64,000 bases of DNA from Diospyros lotus (taxonomy: Eukaryota; Streptophyta; Magnoliopsida; Ericales; Ebenaceae), in assembly GCF_014633365.1 (NCBI RefSeq), contig NC_068347.1, positions 13,111,655 through 13,175,654 of the forward strand, read 5' to 3'. Every line of letters starts with the position of its first letter. Within the stretch, counting starts at the first letter, position 1. Below, in pieces: positions 12,630-24,842 of this stretch. Below the pieces are notes generated by a model. That model had not been told where the DNA came from and made no database searches. It saw nothing but the letters and a program-made list of their open reading frames with translations. A program made the position numbers and the translations under genes.

Positions 12630-13085
12630 TGTTGCCGCGAGCTTCCAAGTATTTTCCGCGAGCCTACCTTGCACTTGCCGCGAGCTTTTCTAGCCTTGCC
12701 GCGAGCCTGCCGGGCCCTTACCACGAGCCTTCCTCGCCTTGCCGTGAGCTTTCTTCCCCTTGCTGCGAGCCTCCCGTGAGTTGCCGCGAGGTTCCTTCCT
12801 CTTGCCGCGAGCTTCCAAGGAGTTGCCTGACCTTGCCACAAGGTTCCTCCCTCTAGCCGCGAGCCTTCTTAGCTCTTGCTGTGAGGTTCCTTCTCTTGTC
12901 GCATGCCTTCTTACCTCTTGCCGCAAGCCTTCAGGTTGTTGCCGCGAGCTTTCCTTGCTCTTGCCGCAAGGCTTCGCTTGTTGCCGCAAGTCTTTAAATT
13001 CTCAAGTGCTCCTAAGCTCCTTAGTTACCGCAAGCCTTCCTCAAGCCTGCCGCTAGCTTTTGCCATTAGCCTTTCGCGAGCTTTT
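12630..13085. repeat. Degenerate GCCGCGAG minisatellite
   Basis: About a dozen or more copies of 'ttgccgcgagc' spaced roughly 25-40 bp, with variants TTGCTGCGAG, TTACCACGAG and TTGCCGTGAG that look like CpG decay. It lies between the PPT and the antisense ORF, the hypervariable 3' untranslated region of Tat-type elements. ORFs on both strands translate to Ser/Arg/Leu-rich repeats and are not taken as genes. Confidence 0.75.
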
Positions 13086-14257
13086 CATTTTGCCAGTCTT
13101 TCACCTGAGCCATGTTGCCAATAGCCTCTTTAGTTCCTGTTTTCTTTTTTTGAAGTCTTTTAGGGTCTTCCCTTTTTCAAGTATTTGTCTTCCAAAGGTC
13201 ATGGCACCTAGGAGTGTATACCTTCGTACCCAAGATCTTGAGGGATGTCCATGCCGATTTCTTATGGGCAAACATTCCTCTTTAACAGTTGACAATCTTG
13301 CCCAACTAGTGAGAAATTATCGCGTTCCTTCGTCTTATCGTGCTAGGTTACCTGAGCCAGGCGAATCTTGTGCTGCCACCGTTTCAGAGGGGTGTATAGC
13401 AATTCACGAAATAAGTTTTCGTTTAGGATTTTGCCTTCCGCTTCATCCTTTTAGTGTAGAGCTCCTTCGTCGAAGCTTTCTATCTCCAACTCAGCTACAT
13501 CCCAATGGTTGGGCCCAATTAGCAGGTTTTTTTATCTTATGTCATGAGAGGGGGGTGTCTCACACTGTCGATCTTCTTCTTTCTTTTTACCATTTCCGGC
13601 TAGGGCAGTCTTGTTATCACTTGTATACATTTTATAGGGAGCGTGTTGAGGATCGGTTGTTCAAGGGCATTCCACCCAAGGCTCACTACTTCGACACTCG
13701 TTGGTTTGTAGTAGATCCTCCACCAGGTACATAGTATGCCCCCAGAGGTTGGCGTTCTGACGATCGAGTGGCTAAGCCAATTCTTTCCTTATCCATTCCT
13801 GATCTTCGGGAGTGATACAATGATGAGAGGCGTCAACTCTTGCGTGGAGGTCCAGTGAGCCTCCTAGACCTTCTCTCTGAGGACCGATTGAGGAGGACTG
13901 GCTGGGTACTCCACACGGGAGAATCATCGAGGCGTACAGTCCCTTCGACTCTTCCCCTACGGCCCCCAGCTCCTTCGGCAACCGACGTCCAAGTAGAAGG
14001 AGGGGCCGTCACTCTCCAGGAGCAATCTCCTCCTGAGGGTTTGGATCCTTCCGACTACCACCCCTTTCTTTCCCTCTCATTTTTTTTTTTTTATCTTAAT
14101 TCATAAATCTTTCTACTTCTTGGTAGCTATGAGGCAAGCAATGCAAGCTTCTCGTCGGAGGGCGAACGAGGGAGTGACGCGTGATGGGCTTCCTCAGCCT
14201 ACATCCCCCTGAAGGTGTTGCTGCCATCCCAGAGACTCATGCTGTTGAGGGGATAGG

Positions 14258-17200
14258 TGTAACATGGCCAGCGGCTGTCGAATCACTCCAGATTAGATAT
14301 CTATGTATCTCTTCTCTAGTTTGCAGCAAAGTGCACCCTAGGTCGTCTCTCACAAGGAGCCTCACTTTCTTCTACCAACAAGGAGAACCAATATAAACAA
14401 CAGTTTGTTTAGGGGGGGGGGGTTTAATAGAAAACTAAGTAACAAAACAGAAAGACAAGGATAGATGAAAATCAGTAAATGAAATACAACCAGCTGTGTA
14501 TTTGTCCCCTCTGTGAAATCTTCCTCGTCCAACCTATAAATCTTGGCTTGTTAGATGTTTTAATCTCTGGATATCAAACTTAAAGCATCCCCAACAACCG
14601 TCCAAGGATTAGAATGATTGGAACAACAAAATGAATACAGAAATCTCTTATAAACAAAATGCAACCATTCACTCTCTATTCAACCCATCCGGAGCTATGC
14701 AAGAACAACCATTCAAGCACATTATATTCATTTCCGAGATGTTATACCAACCGGCTACAACACTCTGTTCTCTTAAGCATTTAACAGAAAATGAATCCAT
14801 GCAAATTCACACAAACCTGCCATGAACTCCATGCATTCGAAAATCTGCTCAAACTAAACCAAATGGAAATGAATAAGATTAAAACAAACAAACCAGGTTT
14901 TTGCAGCTCATCCGGGACTCAGATTCCACACGGGTTCAAGATACACAACCAGTTACAATAGCTCTAGCCTTTCATTACAGCAAGGAAGACAAAATGGAGA
15001 CAAAATGAAGAAAACAGAAAAATGCTAACAACAAGAAAAATGGCCAGAATCTCCTCTCTTTTCTCCTCCTCCTCCCAAAATCCCCCTGGAAATAAGTGCT
15101 AAGAGGCCTTAAATACATGGCTAAGAAAGGAAGAGCTAGGAAGGCTAGGGTTGGGCCTAGTCCAACAGAAAAGAAAAGAAACAAAAGAGAGATAAGTGAG
15201 CCCAAAACAGCAAAGTCGAGCAGCCCAAATCTACTCCTTGAAAGTGAGCCCAAGCTCCTTTAGATGAGTCCCACAATTGCCCAAGGCTGGCCTACCCTCA
15301 TGAAGTCTGAAATGAGCCACTTCAAGTCTTTTCCAGCTACTTCTCTAGCCCATCCAATATTCCTTAAAGCTAAGCAAGCTTGGATCCATAGAAGTAAGAT
15401 AGAAAATAGTGTAAGGACGATTTGAAGTATAATAAAATAGAAACAATGAAAGATCGGCAAAAATTACTTCAAATGGCGTAATAAGACTGAGGTGAAATGC
15501 CAAAATATAGCATAAATATGCATGCTATCATAACACCCTACCCTATACAGGCGTGTCACTATAAGGGTATTCCCGGGATTTCTTTTTTTTTTTTTCTCTT
15601 CAAGTTCAACACGCGCGGTATATCAAGAACAATCTTCACATGCAGATACAAAACCCCGCAAACCCCAGCCTTGCCCGTTTAACTATCAAAATCAATAATC
15701 TTAAACTAAACGAGTCTTAATACAACGCAACGGATACATTAATACCAAAACACCATAGTTCTTACATTGTATTTCCATAGCAAAATACGTAATACAGATC
15801 AAATGATAAAATCACTATTATACAACTATTCATTTACAACCTGAAATGCATATTAAATCCTCCAAACGTTACAACGACTTAACAAACTAAGCACCATTGG
15901 CCCTCAACCGGCCACATCCTTGCCCTCGCAACAGTTCCTGGCTGGAACATTAAACGTTCCAGGGGCATAGCCCAGGTTAGATGATAAAACATCTAAGTGA
16001 CGGTATGGAACAGTTAATACAATGCATGAGACACACACGAGCATGGCATACTCAGACAAACGAAAATATGCAAGACACGTCTAACTTGAGAAATCTCCCT
16101 GACATACTTAATCCCCGGGTGCCCTACAGTGTCACTCGGTTACCAGTCCCGGATGCCCTACCGTGTCACCCGATCACCAATACTGGCCTAGGGTGCCCTA
16201 CCGTGTCACCCGATCGCCAGGACTAACCGTGTCCCATTCTCAAGTAGACCCCATCCCGTCCCACACAGAAATCAACATTGACACGAATATCAATACCCCG
16301 ATGATATGAAAATCACACGCCATGCACCGATTTTTTTATAAGTAAAAACAGTTGATGCAATACATCACATGATCAATATGCAAATGATGTCATATATACA
16401 TAAATAAAACGTATAAGCATAGCATCCCGAGTCCTGGTGAGACCGCTCACCTGAACTAAAGGTGAAACTAGAGACAAACCACTCACCTCGAATGTATTCG
16501 GATCGCCTCGATCCTCGTGCACGGCCTCGATTTGCGTGCCAAACCCCAAATACTTGAACTTGTGCTCAACCTCAAGCCAAGATACTTCCTAAACATCATA
16601 TTTAATTGAGGAAGCATTAAAATCCATTTTTCCTCAATTTCCCATAATTTTCTCTATTTTCTCCCAATTTTCTCCCCGATAATTCCAAAATAATTATTTC
16701 TTCAACTATTTTCCAAAATATTTCCATACAATAAATCCTAAAATAAATTAATAAAAATGCTGGAAGAAAAATACCATAATGCCCCTATCACACGCGCCCT
16801 CACGCACCTGGCGCGTGTTTGGGCGTGGAAGCTGGCTCGTGCAGCCACGCGCGTCGTCTTCTTCCTCAAGACCGGCCGGCGACGACCCCTCCGATAACCG
16901 ATCTGAGCATACCCCCTTTAAGCCTTCGATGAGTCGATCCCATTGGTGCCATTTTCCAGCCGAAAGGACGCCGGAAAAGCTGCCAAATCGGCAGTTGCAG
17001 GTCCGGCCAGGCGGACCGCCTCGCTTCTTCGAACAGCCTCCAAATGCACACCAAAGCTCATGAAACTCTCCAGAATCGCTCGCCTTGATGCAAGGATGAA
17101 AAGCCCCCTATTCACTCTCCTCGATTCATACCAAATCACGGCCTATTTTTTGTGCAAAGTTTTGGCCGAAACCCTAGGTATTTATAGTCGAATTCCGGCC

Positions 17201-17931
17201 AATTTCCGGCTAATTAGCGGCCGAGGCTTGGCTTACAAGCTTCCTAGCGCCGGATAGTACCTTCCCCGAACCTCCCTCGGCCGCCCCATCACCTGAAATG
17301 ACCTCCACGTGCGGAGGAAGGCGGCGGCCGTTTTTGCCTTGTGCGTTCACACTATGCATTTTCCATTTTTTGCATTTTGACCCCTGTTTTCTTCAAATGA
17401 CAATTCTGCCCTTTTTACAACACCCCTGATAAATCCAAATATACCTCTAAGCTCCACAAGTTTAGTACATCTCATTTGACCCTCAAAACTCCTGAAAAAT
17501 TACCGTTTTGACCTTCCTCGGGTAAAATTAGAAAACTGCGCTTAGGCTCGGCTGGTCAAATTGACCTTAAATCCATTTAATTCAACCTGAAATTGCTTAA
17601 GGGTTGTTCTACACGTTAAATACTATTCCTTGACGCACTTCGTTGACCTTCTGGACGTCTCCTACGTTGATTCAGTTTTCTCAATCTGGTTGAGAGCTGT
17701 ACCGAAAACTGTTCCCAATCCAATCTCTTTCACCACTAAAAATCATAATTTAAATCACTCGTCGATATTATACAATTGTCTTTATTCGTCTAGGGTCCGG
17801 GGTACTCCCTCGAGCCACTTCAGTCTTTTAAGACTGCAACAGTGTGTCCTTAAGCCTTATTCTTTTGATAATTCCACTTGTACCCTTCATCAAATATTAC
17901 TTATGATCTCAAATCATTCCTGGGTATTACA
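14258..17931 (-). repeat. 3' LTR of the LARD-like element, split by an Athila solo LTR
   Basis: The terminal heptamer TGTAACA sits at 14258-14264. The rest of the LTR, beginning with the second copy of TAACA at 15531, runs to ...GGGTATTACA at 17931. It is nearly collinear with 22453-24842. A reversed TATA box (ctataaatacc on the minus strand) lies near 17183-17193. The ORF read at 16779-17063 is a shadow of a GC-rich LTR segment and has a near-identical counterpart in the other LTR (23700-24010). Confidence 0.85.
14265..15530 (-). mobile_element. Athila solo LTR inside the LARD-like LTR
   Basis: This is the reverse complement of the Athila LTRs at 53248 and 62752, from the TGATAGCATGC start (at 15530) to the ...GGTCA-like end (at 14265). 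It is flanked by a perfect TAACA duplication (14260-14264 and 15531-15535). It differs from the full element's LTRs at many positions and has a G run of about ten near 14415, so it came from an older, distinct copy. No internal region remains. The insertion falls seven bases inside the host LTR. Confidence 0.92.
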
Positions 17932-17946
17932 TTCTCCCCCCCTTAA
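17932..17946 (-). promoter_or_regulatory. Polypurine tract of the LARD-like element
   Basis: TTAAGGGGGGGAGAA on the minus strand, immediately next to the LTR. An intact tract means the 3' replication signal is preserved although coding sequence is absent. Confidence 0.85.
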
Positions 17947-20900
17947 GAAATTTGATCCGCGATAATTGTATCACCATCGGTGTTAATGACTCCCAAGTGT
18001 AATGCCCTATATACCATTTCTAGTTCCTAGTAATTATTCATAACTTTTATTTTCATAGGGTTTGGGTTTACCAGACTCATTTCTGATCTTCCAGAATATC
18101 CCGTTGTAGCTCCATGTCGGCGACTACTCAATTCCCAAAATGATTTATAAAACCCAGTACCATTCCCAATCGTGTTCCCAAAATATATTTTATCTGGCTC
18201 CTAAATCTCCCAACCTAATGATCACACCAAGATTGAACTAACTCGGCTGCCATGATGGCACAGAAATTGATAACATTGAACTTACTCAGCGTATCTTTCT
18301 CTCAATTATCTCGATCGCATATTATCTTTAGGGGTAATTTCTCAGCCTCTTACAGCTGGTCATGCAAATTATCCACTTAGGTCTCCCAAAAACACAATTT
18401 TTCTTACAACATCCTAACATGTTACTATTTCTCTTCCAAACACTATCCATCAATCAGATCAATTTATCTCAACTCAGAACTCCCATGTCGTTTCAATTTA
18501 TCGACAACCTTCCATAATTATACACGTCCTTCATTTGTGGCTCCTCAACTTAGTACTGCTAAGTGTTCCATTTCAACCAAACGGTGCTTTCCATATTTCT
18601 AAACATGGGAATAATTTCTCTATTGAGTCAAACAAGATCCCTATTTTCCCCGATTCCAGGAGTAGACATAATCTCGTCCTTCTTAGGTGATCTAGTTTTC
18701 ACAACTCCTTAAGTGAAAACCTTTCTGGTTAACTTTTGATTCTCACTGGGTCTTCAGCAATACCTAGCATAATTATAATAGCTTAACCTACTGTCTTGCA
18801 TCTCAAATAAATTTTCGTAGTGGAACTAAAAACTCTCGTCTTTCATTATAACAACTTATTCATATGTTTTCTCAAATCACAGCATGTCTCTCGAGAAGAA
18901 AAAACACTTTCAATTACCCATCAACACATAACTTACCATATCCCTATGTTGATTTTGTCTCTTTCAATCCATCAACTCATGTTCTTAAGGGTACCTAAGT
19001 ATACTTACCATTGCTCCAACCTTTTATATCACCACAGGCAAGGTTTGAAACAACTAAATCGCAGCCAGTTGCTAACAATTCCTAAGGTGTGTAATATTAA
19101 ATATACTAAACTAAGAGCCAAGTCGATAACAATAATTAAATTCCTCCCAAAGCTATATCTAGTAAACAATCGTCCCATCTCTTGCTTAACACATTTTTGC
19201 TAAGCAACTTCACGGCACATGTTTATATCAAGGATTACTCCCCTCCTAGTTAGGAGCTACTTCAACCTAGGAGCAATATTACTTTTTCACCGCATCTCCT
19301 GAATTCCCAGGCCCACTCATCACTTCTTAGTAACCATAATCTCACGAGTTTCTGTCATGGATGCAACTATCCTAAAAGAATCCTTTACAACTTTCTACTA
19401 ACAGCTCGCCAAACATTATTTTGTCGCTTGATATTTCATTTCCTTCTTCCAATTCCCTTTTGGTTATTAACTATCATAATCCACATAAGAATTATCCCGC
19501 TTAGGTCACCTTCCAAACCTTCAATCTTTTCACCACAATTAAGAATCTTGCCACGATGCTCCGGTCCCTTGGAACTTGGACTCTAACGATCCTCATAACA
19601 TCCTCAATGTCACCCAAACTTTGGCACCTGACCGTCTCCACAGTTCACTATGTTGCACCGACTTGTGGGTATCATACCCCCAATCCGCGAGCCAACCACC
19701 AGTCCTCTGTCTTGGTCCCTAGGCTCAGATCCATTGTTATAGGCCAAACACCAATGGTGTTATCGCTATGCTAGAACTCCTTGTTCCATCTCTGAGAGCT
19801 ATAGTGGTTCTTATTAATACTAATCCAAATCCCTAATCTCTTAGACTCCTTAATTTTCTTTTCTGAAGATATTACTCAGTTGAGTGGTGCATCCTTATCC
19901 TAACCATTCCCAATACCTCGTATCTAATCTGCTTTCGTTTCCAACTTATCATGGAACCTCACTTCCTTATTGCTGCCATCATAGGCGTAATAGTCATTTC
20001 CTCCATAATTATTTGAAATCCATCTAGCACTACTATCGTATCAGAAAATTATACTAGGTTGCCTAACCGTACTTTTCTGTTATAATCATAGGCTTCGTCT
20101 ATCACAAATCTTGTTTTAAGAGTTCTGCCCTCTTGTATATATCCTGACGTCCTATTTTGCGATTGACTTTCAACTTGACACTTTGCTTTATGAATCACCA
20201 ATCCTATTTCTCTCTTTGAATCTATTAGGATCAACTTCAACTTGTTAAGATCTAATCATGTCCCAAGTTATCTTTACGAGCTTAACCAAGCTTTAGCAAG
20301 CCTTTCTCACTGCTTAGTGCCTTAAAACCTGAGTCAGGACTTTTATGATTATCCCTTAGTCCTTGACACTCCTCGTTATGCTAACTCTTTTGAGTTTGAA
20401 TCTTCTTAAATCGGTTAGGGTCATTTCAAGCTTAAAACAACATTATCTTCATAAGTTGAAATATCTTTTTATCTCCAAGTGTATACAGTATGCGTAAATC
20501 ATAGTCAAACTCGTAATTCTCTTATCCCAAAATCTTTCTAATCTCCAAGATTCTTCCTAAACCACATTACTCTAGTTTACCATTGATTCTTATATTATTT
20601 ATAATCTCTAAAATCATCAAATAAGGTTCCACTCTTCAAATTTTCTATAAGCCAAAAGATTCTCTCAAATTTCTAATTTAACGGAAAAGTTCTAATCTTC
20701 AAAACATGCGGATCTTGCGTTTGATATCAAAGTAATAATTTTTTTTTTTTTTTCTAATTTCCAAGGTTCGTCCTAAATCACAAATCTCTAATCTATCGTT
20801 GATCCTTACAGTCTTAAGATAATAAAGTAAGGTTTCATTTTGCAAATCCTCTATAGACCAAAAGATTCTTTCAAATTTCCAACGAAAAGTTCTAATCCCC

Positions 20901-22438
20901 AAAACATGCGTACTTCACATTTCGTAACCTAGTGGTTTTCGGTCGCTTCTTAACCTTAACTATAGCTGATTTACGGTCGTTCCCTCTTTATCTTGTAGTC
21001 ACTATTCGAAATTCCAAAATCTTCCAAAATCCTAGATCACCAAGATTTCACTCAAAAGGAAAATTCTCACTATAACCTAGAGCATATTCAAGCCAATTAC
21101 TACCGAGAAAAACTTCTAAACACCTCAAACAAGAATTCGATCTTCAATTAGTCCTGATTGGATTTCCTCGTCTAATCCTAATCCTGGGTTAATGTCTTTG
21201 TTACAACTATTCCTTCACTAAATCTTCCATAAGACTCAAATCTACACCTTGACTCTCTTTGTCCTTGAATAACATATGTAACCAAAACACTTATGACTCG
21301 GTCTTACTAGCCATTTTCTTAAGGTAATATTTCCTTATTTCCTCTATCATTAATTTCAGTTTCTCTATCTCAATATCCCCATAAACAATTTCAGATTCCT
21401 AAAGTCCTCAAATTTTATTCTCAGAAGCTTGTATCGAATCATCCTGGGTTTCTTATCGGGTCGTTCCTTAGGATTCTCGATCTATACCAAGTCATTCTTT
21501 CCCTTGAATCCTTATACCATTCGATCAAAACCTGACTTACAATCAGGTTATGTCATATTAAACTAATTATCCACAACTTGTTTCTTCTTAATAACCACAG
21601 TTATCCCAACATTTAGTGAGATTGATTTTAACTAATGATCTCCAATCTATGGTTTCCAGATCTTACGAATCCTCAGTTATGGTTTATTGAACCAACCTTA
21701 CACTCGACCCATATTGTTGGATGCTAACTCCCAATCCAACGTTCCATCACTTAGAAAAATCTAGTATTCTCCGATTAATAATTTCAAAGACTTCAACCGA
21801 CAAACCCCCAAATCTCCAAGCAGGGATTTTGTCTTTATGACCTATCGACTCCCTTCCCCTATGTCTCCATTCGGGATTTTCACTAGCTAGCCCTAACTGA
21901 ATCCGTTCTTCTTAAGTCCTCAATTCGGATATCTATCTTAACCTTAAGATCTTCAAGTCGTTTTTCTTTCCCACGCCCTTGACAAGTTCTCCTAACAATC
22001 TCCATTGTTTCACTTATCTTTGTCAGGGCATGACATCACCATTATTTAACATGTCCCAATCGGGAGGGTATTAAGACAATTCACTAAGATTCTTCCGAAA
22101 GAGATTTTATACTATACTTTAAGTTGTACCGGAATCACCAAAGTATTTATTCCTCAAAGGTTTTGGATCATATATCTCTTTCATTTCGACGACCCTCATT
22201 ACCGGCTTCCTAATTTCCAAAAGATGTGAATAGAACTTGTTCATCTCCACTTGACGCTGAAAGTATATTCAAATTAAAAACCTCAAATTTCACCTTTCTA
22301 GAGTCTCCATACCATTTTTGACTATGTTCCGAATGTCTCCTAGAATCCATAATCCCGTTCTAAGTTCTCATTCAATAGTTCTAACCACCATGCTAAGTTC
22401 AATAACCTAGTCAAATCGTCCTAGGGTTTTAACCTACG
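17947..22438. other. Interior of the LARD-like element, no gene seen
   Basis: About 4.5 kb of AT-rich, pyrimidine-rich plus strand. No ORF above about 130 codons, and none with a Gag, protease, RT, RNase H or integrase motif on either strand. A block of about 200 bp (20515-20735 compared with 20745-20930) is duplicated imperfectly in tandem: phrases such as 'tctccaagattc' / 'ttccaaggttcg' and 'aaaacatgcg' recur. It could be a very decayed or replaced gag-pol, or spacer DNA. Confidence 0.7.
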
Positions 22439-22450
22439 GCTCTGATACCA
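22439..22450 (-). promoter_or_regulatory. Primer binding site, initiator-Met tRNA type
   Basis: TGGTATCAGAGC on the minus strand, two bases from the LTR end. It is the usual PBS of plant chromoviruses, complementary to the 3' end of initiator-methionine tRNA. Confidence 0.9.
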
Positions 22451-22452
22451 AT

Positions 22453-24842
22453 TGTAACACCCCGCCCTATACAGGCGTGTCACTATAAGGGTATTCCCGG
22501 GATTTCTTTTTTTTTTCTCTTCAAGTTCAACACGCGCGGTATATCAAGAACAATCTTCACATGCAGATACAAAACCCCGCGAACCCCAGCCTTGCCCGTT
22601 TAACTATCAAGATCAATAATCTTAAACTAAACGAGTCTTAATACAACGCAGCGGATACATTAATACCAAAACACCATAGTTCTTACATTGTATTTCCATA
22701 GCAAAATACGTAATACAGATCAAATGATAAAATCACTATTATACAACTGTTCATTTACAACCTGAAATGCATATTAAATCCTCCAAACGTTACAACGACT
22801 TAACAAACTAAGCACCATTGGCCCTCAACCGGCCACATCCTTGCTCTCGCAGCAGTTCCTGGCTGGAACATTAAACGTTCCAGGGGCATAGCCCAGGTTA
22901 GATGATAAAACATCTAAGTGACGGTATGGAACAGTTAATACAATGCATGAGACACACACGAGCATGGCATACTCAGACAAACGAAAATATGCAAGACACG
23001 TCTAACTTGAGAAATCTCCCTGACATACTTAATCCTCGGGTGCCCTACAGTGTCACTCGATTACCAGTCTCGGATGACCTACCGTGTCACCCGATCACCA
23101 ATACTGGCCTAGGGTGCCCTACCGTGTCACCCGATCGCCAGGACTAACCGTGTCCCATTCTCAAGTAGACCCCATCCCGTCCCACACAGAAATCAACATT
23201 GACACGAATATCAATACCCCGATGATATGAAAATCACACGCCATGCACCGATTCTTTTATAAGTAAAAACAGTTGATGCAATACATCACATGATCAATAT
23301 GCAAATGATGTCATATATACATAAATAAAACGTATAAGCATAGCATCCCGAGTCCTGGTGAGACCGCTCACCTGAACTAAAGGTGAAACTAGAGACAAAC
23401 CACTCACCTCGAACGTATTTGGATCGCCTTGATCCTCGTGCACGGCCTTGATTTGCGTACTAAACCCCAAATACTTGAACTTGTGCTCAACCTCAAGCCA
23501 AGATACTTCCTAAACATCATATTTAATTGAGGAAGCATTAAAATCCATTTTTCCTCAATTTCCCATAATTTTCTCTATTTTCTCCCAATTTTCTCCCCGA
23601 TAATTCCAAAATAATTATTTCTTCAACTATTTTCCAAAATATTTCCATACAATAAATCCTAAAATAAATTAATAAAAATGCTGGAAGAAAAATACCAGAA
23701 TGCCCCTATCACACGCGCCTGGCACGTGTTTGGGCGTGGAAGCTGGCGCGTGCAACCACGTGCGTCGTCTTCTTCCTCAAGACCGGCCAGCGACGAGCCC
23801 TCCGATGACCGATCTGAGCATACCCCCTTCAAGCCTTCGATGCGTCGATCCCATTGGTGCCATTTTCCAGCTGAAAGGACGCCAGAAAAGCTACCAAATC
23901 GACAGTTGCAGGTCCGGCGAGGCGGACTGCCTCGCTTCTTCGAACAGCCTCCAAATGCACACCAAAGCTCACGAAACTCTCCAGAATCGCTTGCCTTGAT
24001 GCAAGGATGAAAAGCCCCCTATTCACTCTCCTCGATTCATACTAAATCACGGCCTATTTTTTGTGCAAAGTTTCGACCGAAACCCTAGGTATTTATAGTC
24101 GAATTCCGGCCAATTTCCGGCCAATTAGCGACCGAGGCTTGGCTTACAAGCTTCCTAGCGCCAGATACTACCTTTCCTGAACCTCCCTCGGCCGTGCCAT
24201 CGCCTGAAATGACCTTCACGTGCGGCGGAAGGCGGCGACCATTTTTGCCTTGTGCGTTCACACTATGCACTTTCCATTTTTTGCATTTTGACCCCTGTTT
24301 TCTTCAAATGACAATTCTTCCCTTTTCACAACACCCCTGATAAATCCAAATATACCTCTAAGTTCCACAAGTTTAGTACATCTCATTTGACCCTCAAAAC
24401 TCCTGAAAAATTACCGTTTTGACCTTCCTCGGGTAAAATTAGAAAACTGCGCTTAGGCCCGGCTGGTCAAATTGACCTTAAATCCATTTAATTCAACCTG
24501 AAATTGCTTAAGGGTTGTTCTACACGTTAAATACTAGTCCTTGACGCACTTCGTTGACCTTCTGGATGTCTCCTACGTTGATTCGATTTTCTCAGTCTGG
24601 TTGACAGCTGTACCAAAAACTGTTCCCGATCCAATCTCTTTCACCACTAAAAATCATAATTTAAATCACTCGTCGATATTATACAATTTTCCTTATTCGT
24701 CTAGGGTCCGGGGTACTCCCTCGAGCCACTTCGGTCTTTTAAGACTGCAACAGTGTGTCCTTGAGCCTTATTCTTTTGATAATTCCACTTGTACCCTTCA
24801 TCAAATATTACTTATGACCTCAAATCATTCCTGGGTATTACA
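22453..24842 (-). repeat. 5' LTR of the LARD-like element
   Basis: A 2390-bp LTR, TGTAACACCCCG...GGGTATTACA on the plus strand. It is intact and collinear with the split 3' LTR, apart from small changes such as a shorter T run at 22506-22516 and a deletion near 23715. Confidence 0.9.

Larger units (their letters stand above)
14258..24842 (-). mobile_element. Non-coding LTR retrotransposon (LARD-like), both LTRs
   Basis: A minus-strand element with two LTRs of about 2.4 kb (14258-17931, split; and 22453-24842), a methionine-tRNA-type PBS, a PPT, and a 4.5-kb interior without coding capacity. The flanking pentamers are ATAGG (14253-14257) and ACAGG (24843-24847), a duplication with one mismatch. 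The LTRs differ by roughly a few percent by eye, so the insertion is older than the Athila element at 53248. Long LTRs with TGTAA...TTACA ends and an initiator-Met PBS suggest a Tekay/Del-type chromovirus as parent. Without coding sequence this is inference. It would need enzymes supplied in trans. Confidence 0.85.

Noticed and set aside
13060..13200. N-terminal extension of the Transposase_28-type ORF
   Set aside because: The frame is open, but upstream sequence is minisatellite-derived; the Met at 13201 fits the family start better.
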